Source: Xylanimonas cellulosilytica DSM 15894 (GTDB taxonomy: Bacteria > Actinomycetota > Actinomycetes > Actinomycetales > Cellulomonadaceae). Taken from it: a stretch of 64,000 nt of DNA. Within the stretch, counting starts at the first letter, position 1. Each line of letters starts with the position of its first letter. Shown here one piece after another: positions 25,856 to 33,709 of the stretch. A program made the position numbers and the translations under genes. The stretch is taken from NCBI RefSeq assembly GCF_000024965.1, contig NC_013530.1, positions 1,922,001 through 1,986,000 of the forward strand, in the 5' to 3' direction. The notes beneath the pieces were generated by a model. That model searched no databases. It was not told the origin of the DNA and saw only the letters and a list, made by a program, of their open reading frames with translations.

Positions 25856-25870
25856 CCGGGCGATGCCCGG
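25856..25870. terminator. Hairpin directly after the 42-residue ORF
   Basis: CCGGGC-GAT-GCCCGG is a perfect 6-bp stem with a 3-base loop that abuts the small ORF's stop codon (25871-25873) on the minus strand. It may be a terminator or transcript stabiliser. Confidence 0.4.
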
Positions 25871-25999
25871 TCAGCCGAGGTGAGGGCCGCAGGAATGGTC
25901 GATGAGGTCGGTGCGGTGCAGGTCGAACCGGCGTTGCGCGCCCAGGTCCGGGCATGCGGAGACGCCGTGCGGCGCCAGGTCGTACGACAGGTGCTTCAC
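25871..25999 (-). CDS. Small protein of 42 residues, unrecognised
   Basis: A GTG at 25999 follows the near-perfect ribosome site GGAGGGAGG with 4 bases between, and the frame runs to TGA at 25871-25873. The product has 42 residues, starting MKHLSYDLAPHGVSA and ending HSCGPHLG. It contains two cysteines and five histidines, so metal binding is conceivable. I do not recognise it. It lies upstream of the HNH gene on the same strand, separated by two hairpins. Confidence 0.5.
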   Translation of the reverse strand: MKHLSYDLAPHGVSACPDLGAQRRFDLHRTDLIDHSCGPHLG

Positions 26000-26139
26000 G
26001 GTGCCTCCCTCCGCGCTCGTCGGTGCTCGTGCGTGTACGTGCAGCGCAGAACGCCCTGCTTGCTGCCGAATCTACGCCCGCAAACCGCCACCCTCCAAGG
26101 TTTTCGCCAGCGTGGCGCCGTCAGTCGAGTTCTTGCGGC

Positions 26140-26976
26140 TCAGTCGACGTGCGAGGCGAGCAGGTCTTCCGTCCGCGCCCACACCGCTCGGGCCAGGGCG
26201 GCGTCCGCGAGCACCGGCGGTGTGCGGCGGGCGGGGCGGCCGCGCTCGTAGTAGCGGCCGGGCTCCCAGGTGGTGTCCTGGGCGAGGTGCACGAGCTGGC
26301 GGGCGCCCGCATCGGGGCCGGCCAGGAGGTGCTTGAGGCGGGAGCGGTAGAACCGGCCGACGATGCCGTCGCCGTCCGCGGAGAAGTTGGAGGCGATCAG
26401 GCCGGGGTGGAACGCGGCGGTGGCGAGGCCACGGTCGGCGAACCGGCGGTGCAGCTCGGCCATCACGAGCAGCCCGGCGGCCTTGGCCTCGGCGTAGGCG
26501 TACAGGGGCCGGTACCGGGCGTCCGGGTCGGGGGTGCCGAACGCGTCGGGGTCGAGGGTGCGCACGGTGTGGACGGCGGCGCTGGAGGTCCACAGCACGC
26601 GGCCGCGGGCGGCGAGCACGTTGCCGAGCAGGAGCCGGGTGAGCAGGTAGGGCGCCAGGTGGTTGACCTGGACGGTGCGCTCGAACCCGTCGGCGGTGAG
26701 GGCGTAGGACTCGTGCAGGGCGCCGGCGTTGTTGGCGAGGACGTCGATGCGCGGGTGGGCGGCGAGGAGCTCCGCGGCGAGGCGGGAGACGTCGTCGAGC
26801 CGCGCGAAGTCGGCGACGTGGCCGGTAGTGCCGAGCTCGTCGGCGAGCCGCGCCGTCTTGGCCGGGTCGCGGCCGACGACGACGACGGTGTGCCCGGCGG
26901 CGTGCAGGTGGCGGGCGGCAGCAGCACCGATGCCGTCGGAGGCGCCGGTGATCACGATGGTGCGGGCGGCGGTCAT
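26140..26976 (-). CDS. Short-chain dehydrogenase/reductase
   Basis: This 278-residue Rossmann protein has the NAD(P) loop TGASDGIG at residues 10-17, NNAG at 82-85, a catalytic Ser in TSSAAVHT and Tyr/Lys in YAYAEAK. The C-terminal part resembles the WW-domain oxidoreductase/retinol dehydrogenase-like group of SDRs. The substrate cannot be read from sequence. A CAGGAT hexamer lies 6 bases before the ATG. The 163 bases between it and the small ORF hold no further gene that I can see. Confidence 0.85.
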   Translation of the reverse strand: MTAARTIVITGASDGIGAAAARHLHAAGHTVVVVGRDPAKTARLADELGTTGHVADFARLDDVSRLAAELLAAHPRIDVLANNAGALHESYALTADGFERTVQVNHLAPYLLTRLLLGNVLAARGRVLWTSSAAVHTVRTLDPDAFGTPDPDARYRPLYAYAEAKAAGLLVMAELHRRFADRGLATAAFHPGLIASNFSADGDGIVGRFYRSRLKHLLAGPDAGARQLVHLAQDTTWEPGRYYERGRPARRTPPVLADAALARAVWARTEDLLASHVD

Positions 26977-26982
26977 GACCGC

Positions 26983-26988
26983 ATCCTG
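26983..26988 (-). promoter_or_regulatory. Candidate -10 element of the SDR gene (leaderless)
   Basis: CAGGAT on the minus strand ends 6 bases before the ATG at 26976. It is a weaker match than the others in this window. Confidence 0.35.
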
Positions 26989-27061
26989 CCGTACCGGGCC
27001 GGGTGCCGGCCCTCGACGGTGCCGGTCATGGAGCCGGTGGGTCCCGTGCTGATCGGTGGCG

Positions 27062-27877
27062 TCAGGCGCGGGCCGCCAGCATCTCGTCCAGGGCGCGGGT
27101 CTCGCGCTCCTGGGTGGTGACGATGCCGTTCGCCAGCTCGACCACCTGCGGGTCCCGGGCGTGCCCGGCAGCCTCGCGGGCCATCTCCACGCCGCCGCGG
27201 TGGTGGGCGATCATCAGCTCCAGGAAGATCCGGTCCGCCGCCACGCCCTCGGCGTCGCGCAGGCGGGCCAGGTCCTGCGACCCGACCCAGCCGGGCATGG
27301 CCTCGTAGCCGCTCGCCGCCGTGGCGTGCCCCGCATGCCCGCCGTGCCCGGCATGGCCACCCGCCGTCGCGGCGCCGGCGGACATCCACGCCATCGGGGG
27401 TGCCGACGACGACGCCGGCAGGTCCCAGGCGCGCAGCCAGGAGGCCATCTGCCCGATCTGGTTCTGCTGCGTGAGCAGGATGTCCAGCGCGACGGTGCGC
27501 ACCTCCTCGTCGTCGGACCGGTCGCGGACCAGCACGGCCAGCTCGACGGCCTGCGCGTGGTGGGCCTGCATGTCGCGGGCGAACCCCGCCTCGACCGACC
27601 CCTCCACCGGCGTCGTCGCGGTGCCCGCGGCGGCGCCCAGCACGATCACGCCGCCGAGGCCGCCGAGCGCGAGCGCCACGACCGCGACCAGAGCGACGAT
27701 CACACCGGAGTACCCCCGACTCCCGGCCAGCCCGTCGAGCTCCGCGGGCCGGCCGAGCTCGGCGAGCCCGTCCAGCTCGGCGGGCGCATCGACCTCGGCG
27801 GGCTCGCCGACGTCCCCCGGGGCGACCCCCACCACGAGACCGGCCTCCTCGACGTCGCCCGGACGTGCGGGGCTCAC
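27062..27877 (-). CDS. Membrane-anchored DUF305 protein
   Basis: This 271-residue protein starts at GTG 27877, overlapping the DUF3105 stop as GTGA. The N-terminal ~55 residues are acidic with an internal repeat (PAELDGLA appears twice). One transmembrane helix (about 57-85) follows, and then an extracytoplasmic DUF305 domain. DUF305 features are the HH pairs in DMQAHHAQAVELA and LMIAHHRGGVEMA, and a His/Gly-rich loop GGHAGHGGHAGHA suited to metal binding. Members are often linked to copper or metal stress. Here it ends the nitrite-reductase gene run. Confidence 0.85.
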   Translation of the reverse strand: MSPARPGDVEEAGLVVGVAPGDVGEPAEVDAPAELDGLAELGRPAELDGLAGSRGYSGVIVALVAVVALALGGLGGVIVLGAAAGTATTPVEGSVEAGFARDMQAHHAQAVELAVLVRDRSDDEEVRTVALDILLTQQNQIGQMASWLRAWDLPASSSAPPMAWMSAGAATAGGHAGHGGHAGHATAASGYEAMPGWVGSQDLARLRDAEGVAADRIFLELMIAHHRGGVEMAREAAGHARDPQVVELANGIVTTQERETRALDEMLAARA

Positions 27878-28527
27878 GCCGGGATGCCCACACCGTTGGA
27901 GCACGGAGCCCCGACCTCGGGCAGGTCCCGGTTGAGGACGTACTTCTTGAGGAACACCGGCAGGCGCGCGTCGTCGGCGGACTCGACCTTGAGCTGGTAG
28001 CCCCAGGCGCTCACGACGACCGGCGCGTCGAGGCCCGCGTACGGGCTGACCAGCACGTATCCCTGCCCCTTGGCGAGCCGGTCGAGCGCGGCGACCTCGT
28101 CGGCCGGCAGGTCCGGGTCGTACGTGATCCACACGGCGCCGTGCTCGAGCGAGTGCACGGCGTTCTCGTCGCGCACCGGCTCCGTGTACACGCCGCAGTT
28201 CTGCCACGCCGGGTCGTGGTCGCCACCGACGGGCGGCGTCTGCGCGTAGGTCACCGCGCCGGACGTGTGGTTCGCGGTGAGGTCCGCGAACGTCTCGACG
28301 CCGTCGATGTCACGGGTCGCGGCACTCTCCACGCGGGCGTCCTCGCGCACCGCGCGGACGATGACGACGGTGGTGGCGCCGACCAGCGCGAGGACGACGA
28401 CGCCCACCACCGAGGCGAGCAGCACGGTGCGGCGGCGGTCCTTGCGGCGCTGCTCGGCGCGCAGGGCGGCGACGCGGGCCGCACGCTCGTCGCGAGCGGC
28501 GCGGGCGGAGGTCTTGGTCTCGGGCAC
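27874..28527 (-). CDS. DUF3105 membrane-anchored protein
   Basis: This 217-residue protein starts at GTG 28527 after the ribosome site GAGAGGA. A short cytoplasmic Arg/Ala-rich segment precedes one membrane helix (about 35-58). The DUF3105 domain follows outside: PPVGGDHDPAWQNCGVYTEPV and HSLEHGAVWITYDPDLP are its hallmarks, with conserved His and Cys residues. The function is unknown. DUF3105 and DUF305 genes are frequent neighbours in actinobacteria, so they may act together on the cell surface. Confidence 0.85.
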   Translation of the reverse strand: MPETKTSARAARDERAARVAALRAEQRRKDRRRTVLLASVVGVVVLALVGATTVVIVRAVREDARVESAATRDIDGVETFADLTANHTSGAVTYAQTPPVGGDHDPAWQNCGVYTEPVRDENAVHSLEHGAVWITYDPDLPADEVAALDRLAKGQGYVLVSPYAGLDAPVVVSAWGYQLKVESADDARLPVFLKKYVLNRDLPEVGAPCSNGVGIPA

Positions 28528-28573
28528 GGGCGTCCTCTCGTGGCGGTGCGGCCGTGGCGCCGTCACCGGTGCG

Positions 28574-29323
28574 TCATGCTGCCACGAACGAGGCAAATCG
28601 GTCCATGACGATCTCGACCAGCTCGTCCGGCACCGCACCGCCCGCGACCAGCAGCGGCGCCGCCGTGACGTCCCCTCCGGCCGCGGCGACCAGGTCCGCG
28701 AAGTACCCCGGCGCGAGCAGGAACGGCGCGACGACCACGCGCCCGCCGCGCGACCGGGCGGCGGCGACCGCGTCGGGCACGCGGGGGCGGGCGGCCGAGA
28801 CGTAGGCGAGCGTGACCCGCCCGGAACCCGGCCGGTCCCCCAGCCGTTCCCTCAGCGCGGCCGCGACGGTCTCGCAGTCGCCCAGGGCACGCGCGTCGGA
28901 GGACCCGGCGGCCGCGAGCACCACGTGGTCGTCGTCGCGCAGCCCGGCCTCGCCCAGCCGGCGCACGAGGACGTCCACGAGCCGGCCGTCCGGGCCGAGC
29001 GCCCCCGCCAGCCGCACGTCGGCCCCGGCCGACCGGGCCGCATCGACGTCGTCGCGCAGGTCGACGTGCACGTGGTAGCCGGCGGCGAGCAGCAACGGCA
29101 CGACGACGACGGGCGGCCCGCCCGGGCCGACTGCGTCGAGCGCGGCGAGGCTGGTGGGCACGTCGGGCTGCTGCACGTCGACGAACCCGCCCGCGACCTG
29201 TCCGGCCACACCGTCTGCGGCCCGCCGGTCGCGGACGGCGTCGACCAGGGCGGCGACGGCGGCGGCGCCCGCCGGGGACGACGTGCCGTGCGAGACGGCG
29301 AGCAGGGCGGTTTCAGCGGACAT
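28574..29323 (-). CDS. Sirohydrochlorin ferrochelatase-like protein (CbiX type)
   Basis: This 249-residue protein contains two CbiX-like halves. The first has VSHGTSSPAG with metal-site His12 and the strand VVVVPLLLAAGYHVHVDL with further histidines. The second has VVLAAAGSSDARA and VVVAPFLLAPGYFADLV. It would insert iron into sirohydrochlorin to give siroheme, which NirB needs, in the cytoplasm. It overlaps the nnaR stop by 11 bases and completes a nirBD-nnaR-chelatase set. The second half lacks the His pair, so one active site is likely. Confidence 0.85.
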   Translation of the reverse strand: MSAETALLAVSHGTSSPAGAAAVAALVDAVRDRRAADGVAGQVAGGFVDVQQPDVPTSLAALDAVGPGGPPVVVVPLLLAAGYHVHVDLRDDVDAARSAGADVRLAGALGPDGRLVDVLVRRLGEAGLRDDDHVVLAAAGSSDARALGDCETVAAALRERLGDRPGSGRVTLAYVSAARPRVPDAVAAARSRGGRVVVAPFLLAPGYFADLVAAAGGDVTAAPLLVAGGAVPDELVEIVMDRFASFVAA

Positions 29324-30497
29324 TCTCGACGACACTCTCGACGGCCTTCTCGATGCGGTAGCCACGCTTGACGACGGTGCGGATGAGGTCGCGGCGGCCC
29401 ACGGCCTCACGCACGCGACCGATGGCCACCTCGACGGCGTGCGGGTCGCGCGAGTCGCCCGGCAGCACGTCCAGCACCCGCTCGCGCGAGACGACGGCAC
29501 CGCCCGCGGCGGCCAGCAGGCGCAGCACCTCGACGCCCGTGGGCGACAGAGGCAGCACCCGCCCGTCGAGCACGGCGACCCGCGCCCGGACGACCAGCGG
29601 CCCGGCCACGGTGGCCAGCGCGACGGACTCGACGTGCGTGTAGTGCGCCACGAGCGAGCGCACCAGGGCGCCCAGGCGGCCCCGCTCGGGCTGCAGCGGG
29701 GTGATGCCGCGGTGCTGCAGCGGACGGGCCGTGACGGGACCGACGGCGGCGGCGACCATCTGCCCGAACGTGAACCGCTCGACCACCCGCGGGCCGTACC
29801 CGGCGTCCTCGACCGCCGCCAGCCACGCCTCGGCGCCGGGCGCGGAGGTGAACACCACCGCGTCGATCTCGCCCGCGGCGGCCGCCCGCGCCGAGTCGGC
29901 GAGCGCGGCCGGGTCTGGTGGCGGACCCCAGCGGTAGACCACGAGGTTGGTCACGCGGGCGCCCGCCTTCTCCAGCACGACGTCGAGGCCGTCGGCCCCG
30001 GCACCGTGCTGCTGGACGGCCACGTGCAGCCCTGCCACGCCCTCGGAGAGCAGCAGCTCGGCCACCTCGGCGGACGTCTCGGACTCCGCGACCCAGTCGG
30101 CCCGGTACCCGGCGGCCTGGATGGCACCGTTCGCCTTGGGACCGCGGGCCACGATGCGGGTGCCGGCCAGCGCCGTGCGGAGCTCGTCCGCGACGCCGTA
30201 GGCGTCCGCCGCCTCGACCCAGGCCCGGAACCCCACGCCCGTGGTGGCCACGAGCACGTCGGGCGGCGCGGCGAGCAGCGTGCGGGTCGCGGCGATCAGG
30301 GCCTGGTCGTCCACGTGCGGGACGATGCTCAGCGCGGGCGCGTGCCGCACGCGGGCGCCGCGCCGCTCCAGCGCCGCCGCCAGCTCGCCCGAACGCCGGT
30401 CGGCGGTGATGAGCACCGTGGCACCCGCCATCACGGGCGTCAGAGGGCGCCCCTCAGCCACGAGCGGGGCGTGCGTGCCAGCGGCGTCGTGCGTCAT
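29313..30497 (-). CDS. nnaR: NnaR-like nitrate/nitrite regulator: HemD-like domain fused to winged helix
   Basis: This 394-residue protein has a uroporphyrinogen-III-synthase-like N-terminal domain (about 20-265) and a C-terminal OmpR-type winged helix (about 295-385). The C-terminal part reads LSPTGVEVLRLLAAAGGAVVSRERVLDVL...RVREAVGRRDLIRTVVKRGYRI. This architecture is that of NnaR, an activator of nitrite/nitrate assimilation in Streptomyces. Its position directly after nirBD supports the same role. A ribosome site GGGAGGA precedes the ATG. Whether the HemD-like domain still makes uroporphyrinogen or senses a tetrapyrrole is unknown. Confidence 0.85.
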   Translation of the reverse strand: MTHDAAGTHAPLVAEGRPLTPVMAGATVLITADRRSGELAAALERRGARVRHAPALSIVPHVDDQALIAATRTLLAAPPDVLVATTGVGFRAWVEAADAYGVADELRTALAGTRIVARGPKANGAIQAAGYRADWVAESETSAEVAELLLSEGVAGLHVAVQQHGAGADGLDVVLEKAGARVTNLVVYRWGPPPDPAALADSARAAAAGEIDAVVFTSAPGAEAWLAAVEDAGYGPRVVERFTFGQMVAAAVGPVTARPLQHRGITPLQPERGRLGALVRSLVAHYTHVESVALATVAGPLVVRARVAVLDGRVLPLSPTGVEVLRLLAAAGGAVVSRERVLDVLPGDSRDPHAVEVAIGRVREAVGRRDLIRTVVKRGYRIEKAVESVVENVR

Positions 30498-30533
30498 CCG
30501 AGTCCTCCCGGTGCAGGTGGCTCAGGGTAACCG

Positions 30534-30980
30534 TCACGCCGTCCCTCCTGACTGGACGTCCACGGCGGCGCCCCCGGCGGTGTCGCCGGCGGTGTCGCCG
30601 GCGTCCGGCTCCGAGCGGGGCCCGCCGACGTGCACGACGCCGTCGAGCACGGTGACCTCGTACGTGGTCAGGTCCGGCCCGTGACCCGGGTGCGGGGCGT
30701 ACCCGGCCGTCTCCAGGCAGGTGCCGGTGCGCAGCGCGAACACCTGCTTGTACACCGGCGAGGCCACGGTGGGCTCCCCGCCGCGGGTGCCGACCAGGCC
30801 GCGCGAGAGCACGTTGGCGCCGGAGAACGGGTCGGCCTGCTGGACGGCCAGCACCTCGTCGTCGTGCAGGCGGAACAGGGCGACCTGCACCTGGGCGCCG
30901 TCAACCTCGACGAGCGCGGCGGCACCGCGCTCGACGGCCAGGTAGGTCAGCGGGCAGACGGGGGTGAGAACGGCGTTCAT
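30534..30980 (-). CDS. nirD: Nitrite reductase small subunit NirD
   Basis: This 148-residue protein has the Rieske-like NirD fold, with LAVQQADPFSGANVLSRGLVGTRGGEPTVASPVYKQVFALRTGTCL as family signature. It lacks the Cys/His iron-sulfur ligands, as is normal for NirD. The start overlaps the nirB stop. The C-terminal tail of about 25 residues (D-T-A-G repeats) comes from a 12-bp duplication at 30576-30599 and is probably disordered. Confidence 0.92.
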   Translation of the reverse strand: MNAVLTPVCPLTYLAVERGAAALVEVDGAQVQVALFRLHDDEVLAVQQADPFSGANVLSRGLVGTRGGEPTVASPVYKQVFALRTGTCLETAGYAPHPGHGPDLTTYEVTVLDGVVHVGGPRSEPDAGDTAGDTAGGAAVDVQSGGTA

Positions 30981-33604
30981 CGGGCCTCCTCAGGCACGAG
31001 CACGGGCAGGGTGGGGCCGGCGATCAGCACGGCACCGGAGTCCTTCTCGTCGGCGGTGGCGGGGCGGCGCTGGCCACGCTCGGGCACATAGGCCAGGTCG
31101 GGGTCGGGGGTGTCCGGCGCGTTGACGAAGCTGGAGAACCGGGCGAGCTTGTCCGGGTCGTCCAGGACGGCCTTCCACTCGTCCTCGTAGCCGGCCACGT
31201 GGGCGGCCATCTGCTCGTCGAGGTCCGCGGCGATGCCGAGGCTGTCCTCCAGCACGACGGCGCGCACGTGGTCGAGGCCGCCCTCGACGTCGTCGAGCCA
31301 GGCCGCCGTGCGCTGCAGGCGGTCCGCGGAGCGGACGTAGTACAGCAGGAACCGGTCGATGGCCCGGATCAGCTCGTCGTCGGAGAGGTCCTCGGCGAAC
31401 AGCCGGGCGTGCTTCGGGGTGAAGCCGCCGTTGCCGCCCACGTACATGTTCCAGCCCTTCTCCGTGGCGATGACGCCCACGTCCTTGCCGCGCGCCTCGG
31501 CGCACTCGCGGGCGCAGCCCGACACGCCCAGCTTGAGCTTGTGCGGCGAGCGCAGGCCGCGGTAGCGCAGCTCGAGCCGCACCGCCATGCCCACGGAGTC
31601 CTGCACGCCGTAACGGCACCACGTGCTGCCCACGCAGGACTTCACCGTGCGCAGCGCCTTGCCGTACGCGTGCCCGGACTCGAAGCCCGCGTCGACCAGG
31701 CGCTGCCAGATCTGGGGCAGCTGCTCGATGCGGGCGCCGAACATGTCGACCCGCTGCCCGCCCGTGATCTTCGTGTAGAGGCCGAAGTCGCGGGCCACCT
31801 GACCGATGACGATGAGGCCCTCCGGGGTCACCTCGCCGCCCGGCATCCGCGGCACCACCGAGTACGTGCCGTCCTTCTGCATGTTGGCCAGCACGTGGTC
31901 GTTGGTGTCCTGCAGCGCAGCCTGCTCGCCGGCGAGCACGTGCCCGTTGCCGAGGCTCGCGAGGATGGAACCGATGACGGGGCGGCAGATGTCGCAGCCG
32001 CGACCGCCCTGGCCGAACCGTTCCAGGATCTCGGAGAAGGTGTGCAGCCCGGCCACCCGGACGGCCTCGAACAGGCCCGCACGGGACAGGGAGAAGTGCT
32101 CGCACAGCGCCGTGGAGACCTCGACGCCCGCCTTCTCCAGCTCCGCCGTCGTGATCTTCTTGACCAGCGGCAGGCAGGATCCGCAGGTGGTGCCCGCCCG
32201 GGTGCAGGCCTTGACGCCGGCCAGGTCGGTGCAGCCGTGCTCGGTGACCGCGCCGCGGATCGTGCCCGCGGTGACGTTGTTGCACGAGCAGACGTTCGCG
32301 TCGTCGGGCAGCTCGAGGCTCGGCGCGGCACCGGCGCCCTCGGGCAGCAGGAACGCCGACGGGTCGCCCGGCAGGGTGGAGCCGAGCATGGGCCGCAGGG
32401 ACGCGTAGGGGGCGGCGTCCCCGACGAACACGCCGCCCAGGAGGGTCTTCGCGTCGTCGGACAGGACGAGCTTCTTGTAGACGCCGCCGACCGGGTCGGC
32501 CCAGACCACCTCGACCGCGCCCGGCGTGCGGGCGTGCGCGTCGCCGAAGCTGGCGACGTCGACGCCGTTCAGCTTGAGCTTGGTGGCCGTGTCTGCCCCG
32601 GGGAAGGTGGCCTCGCCGCCCAGCAGGCGGTCGACGACGACCTCCGCCATCGCGTAGCCGGGGGCGACCAGGCCGTAGCAGACGCCCTCGACCGCGGCGA
32701 CCTCGCCGATCGCGTGCACGTGCTCGTCGGCGGTGCGGCAGGCGAGGTCGACCACCACGCCGCCGCGGGCACCGACCTCCAGGCCGGCCGCACGGGCCAG
32801 CTCGTCGCGCGGCCGCACGCCGGTGGCCAGCACGACGACGTCGACGTCGAGGCGACCGCCGTCGGCGAACTCCAGACGCCCGACGTGGCCGGTGCGCCGG
32901 TGCGGCTTCATGACCTGCGTGGCCGTGCTGCAGCGCACGCCGATGCCCTTGCCGTTGATGAGGCGGGCCAGCGCCTGCCCGCCACCCAGGTCCGTCTGCA
33001 CGTCCATGAGGTGCGTGCCGAACTGGATCACGGTGGCGTGGGCGTCGAGCGCCTTGAGCGCCCCGGCCGCCTCCAGGCCGAGCAGGCCGCCACCGATGAC
33101 GGCGCCGCGCACCGGCTTGTCCGCCCCGCTCCGGCTGAACGCGGCGAAGTCGCGGCGCTTCTGCTCGACCCAGCCGCGCAGCGCCGCGACGTCGTCGATG
33201 GTGCGGTAGACGAACACGCCCGGCAGGTCGGCGCCCGGGATGGGCGGGACCGCGGCCGACGAGCCGGTGGCGAGCACCAGCTCGTCGTAGGGGTGCACGC
33301 GCCCGAGCCGGTCGGTGACCGTCCGCGCCTCGCGGTCGATGCCGGTGACCGCGCAGTCGCGGTGGAGCGTCACCAGCGGGTCGGCCCACAGCGCCGGGTC
33401 GCCCAGGGCGAGCTCCTCGGCGTCGCGCGCCTCGAAGTACTTGGTGAGCTGGACGCGGTCGTACGGGGTGCGCGGCTCCTCGGCGAACACGTCCACCTGC
33501 CACGCGCCCGCCGCGTCACGGGCGCGCAGCGCCTCGACGAGCCGCTGGGCGACCATGCCGCCACCGACGACGACCAATCTCCGGGGTGCCTGTGATCCGC
33601 TCAT
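30977..33604 (-). CDS. nirB: Assimilatory NAD(P)H nitrite reductase large subunit NirB
   Basis: This 875-residue enzyme reduces nitrite to ammonium with six electrons from NAD(P)H. From the N-terminus come an FAD/NAD module (VVVGGGMVAQRLVEAL, GAVIGGGLLGLEAAGAL) and a BFD-type [2Fe-2S] domain (CSCNNVTAGT...CTRAGTTCGSC). A ferredoxin-like half-domain and the siroheme/[4Fe-4S] site follow: CVGSTWC near 645 and GVSGCARECAEA near 685. TACCGT lies 6 bases before the ATG, suggesting a leaderless transcript separate from moeB. Confidence 0.95.
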   Translation of the reverse strand: MSGSQAPRRLVVVGGGMVAQRLVEALRARDAAGAWQVDVFAEEPRTPYDRVQLTKYFEARDAEELALGDPALWADPLVTLHRDCAVTGIDREARTVTDRLGRVHPYDELVLATGSSAAVPPIPGADLPGVFVYRTIDDVAALRGWVEQKRRDFAAFSRSGADKPVRGAVIGGGLLGLEAAGALKALDAHATVIQFGTHLMDVQTDLGGGQALARLINGKGIGVRCSTATQVMKPHRRTGHVGRLEFADGGRLDVDVVVLATGVRPRDELARAAGLEVGARGGVVVDLACRTADEHVHAIGEVAAVEGVCYGLVAPGYAMAEVVVDRLLGGEATFPGADTATKLKLNGVDVASFGDAHARTPGAVEVVWADPVGGVYKKLVLSDDAKTLLGGVFVGDAAPYASLRPMLGSTLPGDPSAFLLPEGAGAAPSLELPDDANVCSCNNVTAGTIRGAVTEHGCTDLAGVKACTRAGTTCGSCLPLVKKITTAELEKAGVEVSTALCEHFSLSRAGLFEAVRVAGLHTFSEILERFGQGGRGCDICRPVIGSILASLGNGHVLAGEQAALQDTNDHVLANMQKDGTYSVVPRMPGGEVTPEGLIVIGQVARDFGLYTKITGGQRVDMFGARIEQLPQIWQRLVDAGFESGHAYGKALRTVKSCVGSTWCRYGVQDSVGMAVRLELRYRGLRSPHKLKLGVSGCARECAEARGKDVGVIATEKGWNMYVGGNGGFTPKHARLFAEDLSDDELIRAIDRFLLYYVRSADRLQRTAAWLDDVEGGLDHVRAVVLEDSLGIAADLDEQMAAHVAGYEDEWKAVLDDPDKLARFSSFVNAPDTPDPDLAYVPERGQRRPATADEKDSGAVLIAGPTLPVLVPEEAR

Positions 33605-33610
33605 GCCCCG

Positions 33611-33616
33611 ACGGTA
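33611..33616 (-). promoter_or_regulatory. Candidate -10 element of nirB (leaderless)
   Basis: TACCGT on the minus strand ends 6 bases before the nirB ATG at 33604. Confidence 0.5.
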
Positions 33617-33626
33617 GGAAGCCGCG

Positions 33627-33664
33627 GTTTCCCGACGGTGCGTCCCCCGTTACCCGCCGGGAAC
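33627..33664 (-). promoter_or_regulatory. GlnR-like box upstream of nirB
   Basis: Four 5-mers, each separated by 6 bases, read GTTTC, GTGCG, GTTAC and GGAAC on the plus strand. They match the spacing of actinobacterial GlnR sites (GTNAC-n6-GAAAC pairs, in reverse complement), with one perfect and two near-perfect boxes. They lie 23-60 bases upstream of nirB, the expected place for nitrogen control. Confidence 0.4.
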
Positions 33665-33693
33665 GATGTGCTCACTCCGAGAGCGGCTCGGGT

Positions 33694-33709
33694 GTGAGCG
33701 CGCGTTCAC
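33694..33709. promoter_or_regulatory. Dyad GTGAG-N6-TTCAC upstream of nirB
   Basis: The inverted repeat has the same 5-6-5 layout as a site at 43326-43341 before narK-nasA. On the minus strand the two read GTGAA-N6-CTCAC and GTGAG-N6-CTCAC. It overlaps the moeB stop codon. It is a candidate site for NnaR or another nitrate-responsive regulator. Confidence 0.4.

Noticed and set aside
31199-33595. 798-residue plus-strand frame opposite nirB
   Set aside because: Antisense shadow of a clearly recognisable nirB.
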